13,021 bases of DNA from Chloroflexota bacterium (GTDB lineage Bacteria > Chloroflexota > Dehalococcoidia > SZUA-161 > JAUWZY01), in assembly GCA_030615045.1 (NCBI GenBank), contig JAUWZY010000018.1, positions 1-13,021 of the forward strand. Direction: 5' to 3'. Position 1 is the first letter of the stretch. Every line of letters begins with the position of its first letter. The notes under the pieces are model-generated. The model searched no databases. It was not told the DNA's origin and saw nothing but the letters and a program-made list of their open reading frames with translations. Shown one piece after another: positions 1 through 5,728 of this stretch. The position numbers and the translations under genes were made by a program.

Positions 1-281
1 CCAGCCCCCAGCGCAGCTATGATTTGCACCTCGTCACCATCATTTAGTTCCGTGTTCAATCCTTGAGGCAGGGCGAAGAGTGGACAGCTATTGACCTGTA
101 TCTCATATTCTCCAAAGAACGTGTCACTTTGGAGATTGAAAAACTTGCCTCGCTCTCGATTTTTCTCAGCCAGCTCCTGCAACAGCGCCTGCAATGTGGC
201 AGGTTCAGCGTTCAGGTTGACTTCCTTATCTCCAAACGCCTGTGCTGGGTCGAAACCAAAACCCTTTATCCCAATTCTCAT
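1..281 (-). CDS. MoaD/ThiS-family sulfur-carrier protein (3' end cut by window edge)
   Basis: Small beta-grasp protein of the MoaD/ThiS type. Such proteins carry a thiocarboxylate on a C-terminal Gly-Gly and donate sulfur, for MoaD to the pterin of molybdenum/tungsten cofactor. The frame runs from ATG at 281 to the window edge (93 codons plus two bases). It starts MRIGIKGFGF and ends AALGAG, so the last visible residue is probably the first Gly of the terminal GG pair; the final residues and stop lie outside. The segment DGDEVQIIAALGAG is the usual MoaD C-terminal strand. Its ATG overlaps the TGA of the upstream AOR gene (ATGA, 278-281), which implies translational coupling. This pairing suggests service to the AOR tungstopterin cofactor, but a ThiS-like or dedicated variant role cannot be excluded. 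Confidence 0.82.
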   Translation of the reverse strand, partial: MRIGIKGFGFDPAQAFGDKEVNLNAEPATLQALLQELAEKNRERGKFFNLQSDTFFGEYEIQVNSCPLFALPQGLNTELNDGDEVQIIAALGA

Positions 282-2161
282 CGCTTAACCTTTCCCCTTA
301 ATTTGCCTGTGGTCTGCTTTCCCTTCATAAACCTCTCCATATCGGGTATCACATACTCCAAACCCAACTCCTTCAGCTTTTGCGGCGTGGGGATGCCGTT
401 TCTGGAGTAGCCAGCGGCATCATAGTACTCATCGATCATTCCATCGAGATTGCGCACTATCTCACCGGTAACCAGACCTGCGTCCTCCAGTGGTTCGGTA
501 AGAAAACGCTCCGGCAGTGTGTCATCTTTGCGGCTGAAGCCCTCCCGGATGTTAAAAGCGCGCTCCAGGCAGAGGACTCTCTCACTTACTCTGTCGACGT
601 AAGCTGGGTCGCCAAACTCTTCAAATCCGGTGGCAGCTACTAGGAGCTGATGTCGCGCCTCAGTGGTAAGCCCTGAATTGCCAAAGACGCACTCTAAAAC
701 GTTATCGTTCATAACTTGTTTCTTTGCTACCGCAACGATATACTCCCCGTGGCCCTCATCAGTAAGCGGGTCTCTCGTCCTGGTGAGCTCATCAGTGGGG
801 CGACCCCAGTTGTGCTGGGCGCCGAGAGTGGACACGGCGTAGCTGAGGGCATAGCCTTTAACGGCACGGGGCTCATAGCCTGGTATCTCCAATCCCTTTA
901 CATGCATGGCATATTTCTCAGCCCCGTTGCCGATTTGCTCTGCAGCTTGCTTCACCCCTTCTCCCAGTAGCTCGCCAAACCCTTCTCTTTCGCCGATTTT
1001 CTGCACCAATTTGACGAAGGCGGGATGGTTGCCCCAGGTGAGGTCAAGGCCATCGGTGTCCTTGGTGCTGATGATACCTTTCTCGAATAGCTCACAGGCG
1101 AAGGCGATGCAGACGCCGGCGCTGATGGTATCGATGCCAAGGAAGTCACAAAGTGCGTCTGCTGCTATTATGGAAGCGGGATCGGTGTTACACAGGACGC
1201 AGCCAAAGGAGAAGATGGTTTCATACTCCGGACCCTCGGTTTGGAATCCGGCATAAGGGCCCTCAGTCACCTTGCGTATCTGGCCGCATCTGGTCAGGCA
1301 ACCATAACAGCCATAGTTCCCTATTTTGAACCTGTTGAATTCGGGTGCCCCTATCTTCTCAATGTCATCCAGCCTCCCTCGCGTGAAATTGCGAACCGGG
1401 GAGAACTGCATATCCCGCCCATATTTGAGCAGGCTACTGGCAACGCCGAATTCGGTTAATATTTTCCGTCGCGGATGAGCTATATAGATTTCAATCAACT
1501 CTCGCATTACCTCGTTGAAAGCCTTCAGGTTATGAGGGACAGCTGTTCCCGGGGCATTAACAGTCACAGCCTTCAGATTCTTGGCTCCCATCACCGCCCC
1601 TGTGCCACAGCGGCCGGCAGTACGCCGGTGGCTGACAATGGCAGCATATTTACCCAGCTTCTCACCTGCGGGGCCGATGCAGGCGGTTATTACCTTCGGG
1701 CCATGCATTTGCTCCAGCCTCTGTTGTGTTTCCTCAGTGTTCAATCCCCAGAGCTCCGCCGCATCCAGGATCTCAGCCTTTTGATCTTCGATGTAGATAT
1801 AACAAGGCTTTTCCGCTTTGCCCTCGATGATTATGGCGTCGAGGCCAGCGATCCTGAGCCGTGCCCCGAAGTCAGCCCCGCATGAGGATTTGGCCCAAGC
1901 TCCCGAGGCCGGGCTTTTGGTGGTTACCAACCATCTGTTAAACCCTTGGCCAGAGGTGCCAGAGAGCGCTCCGGTCCCGATGAACAATTTATTCTCCGGC
2001 CCCAGGGGGTCAATCCCAGGCTTCAATTCATCGTAAAGGTACTTAATGCCAATTCCGCGCGGTCCCATGAAATCCCTTATCACTTGCTCGGGAATGGGTT
2101 CCACCGCGGTTGCTCCAGTGCTGAGATTCACTCGCAGCAGCTTGCCGGTATAAGTGGTCAT
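278..2161 (-). CDS. Aldehyde:ferredoxin oxidoreductase (tungsten AOR family)
   Basis: Complete 627-residue member of the AOR family: cytoplasmic enzymes with a tungsten (or molybdenum) bis-pterin centre and one [4Fe-4S] cluster that oxidise aldehydes to acids using ferredoxin, or run in reverse. The N-terminal domain (about 1-205) opens YTGKLLRVNLSTG and contains GRCGTGAVMGAKNLKAV at 183-199, typical of the family. Cluster ligands are C285, C288, C292 (CYGCLTRC) and a distant C491, the same CxxCxxxC-plus-one spacing as the Pyrococcus enzyme. GPEYE (310-314) and H450 lie where cofactor-pocket residues are expected. ATG at 2161 is preceded by GAAAGG with an 8-base gap. The substrate cannot be told from sequence. 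BamB of the class II benzoyl-CoA reductase is a relative, but the N-terminus and the GAQHNWG region look like ordinary AOR and no bam subunit genes are adjacent. Confidence 0.93.
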   Translation of the reverse strand: MTTYTGKLLRVNLSTGATAVEPIPEQVIRDFMGPRGIGIKYLYDELKPGIDPLGPENKLFIGTGALSGTSGQGFNRWLVTTKSPASGAWAKSSCGADFGARLRIAGLDAIIIEGKAEKPCYIYIEDQKAEILDAAELWGLNTEETQQRLEQMHGPKVITACIGPAGEKLGKYAAIVSHRRTAGRCGTGAVMGAKNLKAVTVNAPGTAVPHNLKAFNEVMRELIEIYIAHPRRKILTEFGVASSLLKYGRDMQFSPVRNFTRGRLDDIEKIGAPEFNRFKIGNYGCYGCLTRCGQIRKVTEGPYAGFQTEGPEYETIFSFGCVLCNTDPASIIAADALCDFLGIDTISAGVCIAFACELFEKGIISTKDTDGLDLTWGNHPAFVKLVQKIGEREGFGELLGEGVKQAAEQIGNGAEKYAMHVKGLEIPGYEPRAVKGYALSYAVSTLGAQHNWGRPTDELTRTRDPLTDEGHGEYIVAVAKKQVMNDNVLECVFGNSGLTTEARHQLLVAATGFEEFGDPAYVDRVSERVLCLERAFNIREGFSRKDDTLPERFLTEPLEDAGLVTGEIVRNLDGMIDEYYDAAGYSRNGIPTPQKLKELGLEYVIPDMERFMKGKQTTGKLRGKVKR

Positions 2162-2182
2162 TTGCTAAGCCTTTCTATTACT

Positions 2183-2211
2183 ATGTTATCCGATTAAAGC
2201 TCGGTGGTCAA
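2183..2211 (-). promoter_or_regulatory. Putative sigma70-type promoter for the AOR-moaD pair
   Basis: Read on the minus strand: TTGACC at 2211-2206 (5 of 6 to the -35 consensus), a 17-base spacer, then TAACAT at 2188-2183 (4 of 6 to the -10 consensus). The start point would be near 2176, giving a leader of about 15 bases that begins at the GAAAGG ribosome site. The leader is short, which lowers confidence. Confidence 0.45.
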
Positions 2212-2230
2212 TAGAGCAATCGCTTCCAGC

Positions 2231-2260
2231 TTGCTTCGCTTATCCGTAGCGGGCTATAAT
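2231..2260 (+). promoter_or_regulatory. Putative promoter for the Tm-1-like gene
   Basis: A perfect TATAAT at 2255-2260 with TTGCTT (3 of 6) at 2231-2236, spacer 18. The start point would be near 2267, just before the strong GGGAGGAG ribosome site at 2273-2280. It lies in the 129-base region shared with the divergent AOR gene; the two predicted promoters do not overlap. Confidence 0.5.
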
Positions 2261-2290
2261 GTTTAATAACCAGGGAGGAGAAGGCGAGAG

Positions 2291-3526
2291 ATGACAAAAA
2301 CCATAGCTATTGTTGGCACGCTGGATACCAAGGGGGAGGAGGTCAGATATCTAAAGGAGCTGATAGAGAGAAGAGGTTATAAGGCGACTGTCATCGATAC
2401 TGGCATCCTCGGGGCAGCCCCATTTCCCGCTGAGATCACACGGGAGCAAGTAGCTGAGGCGGCGAGGGCGGACTTAAAGGAGATAATCTCCCTCGGCGAC
2501 GAGTCCAAGGCGATAGCAACTATGGCGGAGGGGGCGTCAAAGATAGTCCAGGAGTTACACTCCAGCGGTGGATTGGACGGCATAATCGCCTTGGGTGGCT
2601 CCATGGGCACATCTTTAGGCATTGTGGTGATGAAGGCGTTGCCCTTGCTCATGCCCAAGCTCATGGTGTCCACGGTGGCTTTTCTTCCGATCCTGTCTCC
2701 CCATGTGGTGGGCAAAGACCTCACCGTAATGCCAACCGTGGCTGACATCTGGGGTCTGAATCGAATAACGAACAGGGTGCTTGAGAACGCAGCCGGGGCT
2801 ATTGTGGGCATGGCGGAAAATTATGAGGAAAAGAGGGCGCCGGAGAAGCCTTTAATTGGCGTGACTACACTGGGCTCTTCGGCGTGTAAATATGTGTTCT
2901 GGATCAAGCCACTCCTGGAGGCGAAGGGCTATGAGGTGGCGGTGTTCCACGCCAATGGCATCGGAGGCGGTGCATTTGAACAGTACGTGGAGCAAGGTCT
3001 GCTTGCTGGCGCTTTGGACTTCGCTTTTTTTGAGCTGGCTAATCAGTTGTATGACACTAACCTTGGGATGGATAGGCTGGAAGCCATAGGCAAAAGGGGA
3101 ATTCCTCAAGTTGTCGCCCCCGGCGCCGCACACTGGTTGAGTTGGTATGGACCGCCGGAAACAATCCCTTCTCGTTTCAAGGACCGCATGTTATTCTGGC
3201 ATAACCCGCTGACCGTTGGCATACCAATGACCACCGATGAGCTGGCTCTTGTGGCTGAGACGATGGCGCGAAAGCTGAATAAGGCAGTGGGGCCAACGGT
3301 GCTGCTCATCCCCACACAGGGCTTCTCCGAGTATGACAAACCAGGTGGCAGATTTTACCATCTGGAGGGGCGCAAGGCATTTATCGAGGCGCTGAAGAGG
3401 CATACCGAGCCAAGGATCAAGGTTATAGAGCTGGATATGCATATCAATGACCCGGAGTTTGCCCAGGAGGCAGTAACCATCTTCGATAGCATGATGAAGG
3501 AGGAGGGAGCCTACCAAGCGGTATAG
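2291..3526 (+). CDS. Tm-1-like ATP-binding (UPF0261 family) protein
   Basis: Complete 411-residue protein of the UPF0261/Tm-1-like family, named after the N-terminal part of tomato Tm-1, which binds ATP and inhibits tobamovirus replication. The bacterial role is not established. Family signatures seen: IAIVGTLDTKGEE near residue 5, DTGILGAAPFPAEI near 36-49, a glycine-rich LDGIIALGGSMGTSLG loop near 94-109 likely to bind phosphate, VFHANGIGGGAFEQ in the second half, and ELDMHINDPEFAQEA near the C-terminus. The length fits stand-alone bacterial members; the TIM-barrel domain of longer homologues is absent. ATG at 2291 follows GGGAGGAG with a 10-base gap. It is divergent from AOR and overlaps the convergent SDR gene by 16 bases at the 3' end. 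Proximity to AOR suggests a metabolic role, but this is inference. Confidence 0.9.
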   Translation: MTKTIAIVGTLDTKGEEVRYLKELIERRGYKATVIDTGILGAAPFPAEITREQVAEAARADLKEIISLGDESKAIATMAEGASKIVQELHSSGGLDGIIALGGSMGTSLGIVVMKALPLLMPKLMVSTVAFLPILSPHVVGKDLTVMPTVADIWGLNRITNRVLENAAGAIVGMAENYEEKRAPEKPLIGVTTLGSSACKYVFWIKPLLEAKGYEVAVFHANGIGGGAFEQYVEQGLLAGALDFAFFELANQLYDTNLGMDRLEAIGKRGIPQVVAPGAAHWLSWYGPPETIPSRFKDRMLFWHNPLTVGIPMTTDELALVAETMARKLNKAVGPTVLLIPTQGFSEYDKPGGRFYHLEGRKAFIEALKRHTEPRIKVIELDMHINDPEFAQEAVTIFDSMMKEEGAYQAV

Positions 3527-4311
3527 CCACCATCGATTGGAATAACACACCCTGTCATATAATCGGAGGCAGACGAGGCTAAAAGGAGTGCCAATCCTTT
3601 GATCTCCGGTGGTTCCCCGATCCGCCGCAGTGGGATGAAGCGCAAAAATGCCTCTATGACCTGCTTTGTCTTCTCGTCGGGCTCCTTTTCCAGAAAGACG
3701 CCTCTGCCGATTGGCGTTCTAAAAGCCCCGGGGGCGATGCAATTGATCTGGATTCCATGGGGGGCCAGATTAATAGCCAGTGTCTTGGTCATGCCGGCAA
3801 CGCCTCCTTTGGCAGCGGAATAACCCGGCTTGCGCCCCTCGAGTTGTCCGACTATTCCGCCATGAATAGAGGAGACGGTGATGATCTTGCCCCGCTTTCG
3901 TGGCATCATGACCTTGGCTGCCTCCCTGACGGTGAGGAAGACGCCGCTGAGGTCGATGTCAATAGCCTCTTGCCAGCTCTCCATTGGCACTTCCGGGAAC
4001 GGTTCAGGCTCCGCCGAGATGCCAGCATTGGCGATGGCGATATCCAATCGCCCAAACTCGGCCATGATGTTGTCGAACACTCTTTTTACATCGGCCTCCT
4101 TTGACACATCGGCATTGATGGCTAACCCGCGCCGCCCCAGCCCGCGGACCATCTCCGCTGCCTCTTCGGCTTTGTCTCCACGCCAATCGGCCACCACAAC
4201 ATCAGCACCAGCCTCGGCCATGGCCTCGGCCATCGCCCGGCCCAGACCTCTCCCGCCACCGGTGACCAATGCCACCTGGCCATCCAGCTTAAAGGCATCT
4301 AATACTGACAT
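3511..4311 (-). CDS. SDR-family oxidoreductase (FabG-like)
   Basis: Classical short-chain dehydrogenase/reductase of about 266 residues, a cytoplasmic NAD(P)-dependent alcohol/ketone enzyme. The coenzyme motif TGGGRGLG is at 17-24. D42 at the end of the second strand favours NAD(H). NAG is at 95-97, the catalytic Ser is probably S148, and YSAAK gives Y164 and K168. The tetrad position usually Asn (NLxGVF) is Asp here (D120). The C-terminal IPIDGGYTAW is typical. The frame extends upstream to 4353, but the first 13 codons look unlike the family and the ribosome site GGAG (4320-4317) is best placed for the second of two adjacent ATGs (4314 and 4311). It lies downstream of the M20 gene with a 64-base gap. 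The substrate is unknown: FabG, gluconate dehydrogenase or 3-hydroxyacyl-CoA dehydrogenase activities are all possible. Confidence 0.9.
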   Translation of the reverse strand: MSVLDAFKLDGQVALVTGGGRGLGRAMAEAMAEAGADVVVADWRGDKAEEAAEMVRGLGRRGLAINADVSKEADVKRVFDNIMAEFGRLDIAIANAGISAEPEPFPEVPMESWQEAIDIDLSGVFLTVREAAKVMMPRKRGKIITVSSIHGGIVGQLEGRKPGYSAAKGGVAGMTKTLAINLAPHGIQINCIAPGAFRTPIGRGVFLEKEPDEKTKQVIEAFLRFIPLRRIGEPPEIKGLALLLASSASDYMTGCVIPIDGGYTAW

Positions 4312-4339
4312 CATTTCTCCTTTCCTCGGCACCAATTGC

Positions 4340-4366
4340 TGCCATTTTAGCAAAGTAAGGCTAAAA
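4340..4366. repeat. AT-rich inverted repeat between the M20 and SDR genes
   Basis: Perfect 7-base arms TTTTAGC (4345-4351) and GCTAAAA (4360-4366) around an 8-base centre. There is no GC-rich stem or T-run, so it is not a standard terminator. On the minus strand it contains TGCTAAAAT, an extended -10-like string (TGnTAAAAT), but no good -35. It could be an operator, a weak promoter for SDR, or chance. Confidence 0.3.
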
Positions 4367-4375
4367 GGGAAATAG

Positions 4376-5728
4376 TTAAGCCTTGAGCTTGCTGCATCGC
4401 TCTAAGATGGCGGCGATATACTTAATCCCCTTAATAAAATCCTCGAGCCTGATATTCTCATCCGGGGCATGGGCTCTGGAATCAGGGTATTCCACACCCG
4501 CGTGGGCGGTGGGGAGGCCAAGGGTCTCGGTGAAGGAAGCAATAGGCCCGGTCCCGGCAGAGGTGGGCACGATCACAGGCTCGGTGCCATAAACCTCTCT
4601 GGCGGCATCGCAAACAATGGCAACGAAGGGGGAGCTGAGTGGAGTCCGTGCCGGGTCCTCTGCCTCGGTGAATTCAATGGTGATATCGGAAAAGCCATGG
4701 CTATCGAGATGTTGCCTCAGCTTGTTCAGGATATCCTCGCTGCGTTGCTTGGGCACCAGGCGGAAGTCCAGCTTGGCTTTGGCTTGGCAGGGGAGCACTG
4801 TCTTTGACCCCGCTCCGGTGTAACCGGCGGCGATGCCGCAGATATTGCAGGTGGGCTGGAAAAGATGGCGATACTTGAGCTCAAAGCCGCTGACACCCTT
4901 GACAAAGTGCTCCAATCCCAGGCCCTGCTTGAGCTCCTCCTCTTCCGAGGGCATAGCTTGGACGGCCTCGATTTCCTGCTCAGTTGGGGCTTGAACCTCA
5001 TCATAGAAGCCCGGGATGAGGATGTTCTCTTCCCAATCCTTGAGCGAAGCAAGGGCCCAAACCAATCTCCAGGCGGGATTGGGCACGATGGTGGCCATCG
5101 AGGAGTGGACATCACGCTGGGCACCGCGAGCCTCGAGCTCCACATAGAGGATTCCCTTGAGCCCGAGGGTAATCAGAGGCTGCCCTTTCCAGTTTACCTC
5201 GCCCCCTTCCCAGATGCAGGCATCGGCGGCGAGAAGCTGACGGTTCTGGGCAACAAAGGCAGGGAGATTGAGACTCCCGATCTCCTCCTCGCCTTCGATT
5301 AAGAACTTGACTGAAACCGGTGGTCGCCCTCGAACCTGGCTGAAGGCTTTGATGGCTAACAGCCGAGCGACGATGTTCCCTTTGTTGTCTGAGACGCCCC
5401 GACCCCGCAGCTTAGCCTCGGAGACTGTGGGTTCAAAAGGGGGTGAGCTCCACAGTTCCACTGGCTCCGGGGGCTGGACATCATAGTGGTTATAGAAGAG
5501 TATGGTGGTTGGGGAATCGCCGCGGAGCTCGCCATAGACCACGGGATATCCTTTGCTGGGTAGGATTTGGCAAGGGACGCCATATTCTGCCATCATCTGA
5601 GCCAAAAGCTCGGCGGTCTCCTCCAGGCCCACCCCCTGGGCGCTGATGCTGGGCTGGCGGCAGAGCCGCATCACGTCTGCCAAAGCCTCTTGCCAGTGGC
5701 TATCTATATAGTCAAGGACTCGGTTCAT
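4376..5728 (-). CDS. M20-family metallopeptidase (dipeptidase-like)
   Basis: Complete 450-residue zinc peptidase of the M20 (carnosinase/dipeptidase-like) group, expected to hydrolyse di- or tripeptides or N-acyl amino acids in the cytoplasm; no signal peptide is seen. Metal and catalytic motifs in order: YNHYDVQP (H81, D83), RGVSDNKG (D114 bridging the metals), EGEEEIGS (E148 general base, E149 metal), DVHSS (H208, dimerisation domain), SAGTGP near the C-terminus, and HAPDENI with the last metal His. CIWEGGEVNW (171-180) lies where many relatives have the second-metal Asp, so Glu may serve here; this WEGG form marks a subgroup. ATG at 5728 has GGGAGG five bases upstream, inside the end of dinG, with a 17-base overlap. 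The natural substrate is unknown. Confidence 0.92.
   Translation of the reverse strand: MNRVLDYIDSHWQEALADVMRLCRQPSISAQGVGLEETAELLAQMMAEYGVPCQILPSKGYPVVYGELRGDSPTTILFYNHYDVQPPEPVELWSSPPFEPTVSEAKLRGRGVSDNKGNIVARLLAIKAFSQVRGRPPVSVKFLIEGEEEIGSLNLPAFVAQNRQLLAADACIWEGGEVNWKGQPLITLGLKGILYVELEARGAQRDVHSSMATIVPNPAWRLVWALASLKDWEENILIPGFYDEVQAPTEQEIEAVQAMPSEEEELKQGLGLEHFVKGVSGFELKYRHLFQPTCNICGIAAGYTGAGSKTVLPCQAKAKLDFRLVPKQRSEDILNKLRQHLDSHGFSDITIEFTEAEDPARTPLSSPFVAIVCDAAREVYGTEPVIVPTSAGTGPIASFTETLGLPTAHAGVEYPDSRAHAPDENIRLEDFIKGIKYIAAILERCSKLKA

Noticed and set aside
1475..1885. Long plus-strand open frame opposite AOR
   Set aside because: No recognisable domain or ribosome site; it is the antisense shadow of a GC-rich, strongly supported gene. 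The same applies to open frames opposite Tm-1, M20, dinG, ispE and oah.
278..2161. AOR-family protein as BamB, the active-site subunit of class II benzoyl-CoA reductase
   Set aside because: It would fit had/oah, but the N-terminus and the residues around H450 read like ordinary AOR, the gene is paired with moaD instead of bamC-I, and it is separated from had/oah by opposite-strand genes.
2377..3550. Minus-strand open frames opposite the Tm-1-like gene
   Set aside because: Low-complexity antisense translations with no family resemblance, while the plus-strand product matches UPF0261 throughout.
4312..4353. N-terminal extension of the SDR from ATG 4353
   Set aside because: The extra residues (LKWQQLVPRKGE) do not look like the family and encode the purine-rich ribosome site in front of ATG 4311/4314.
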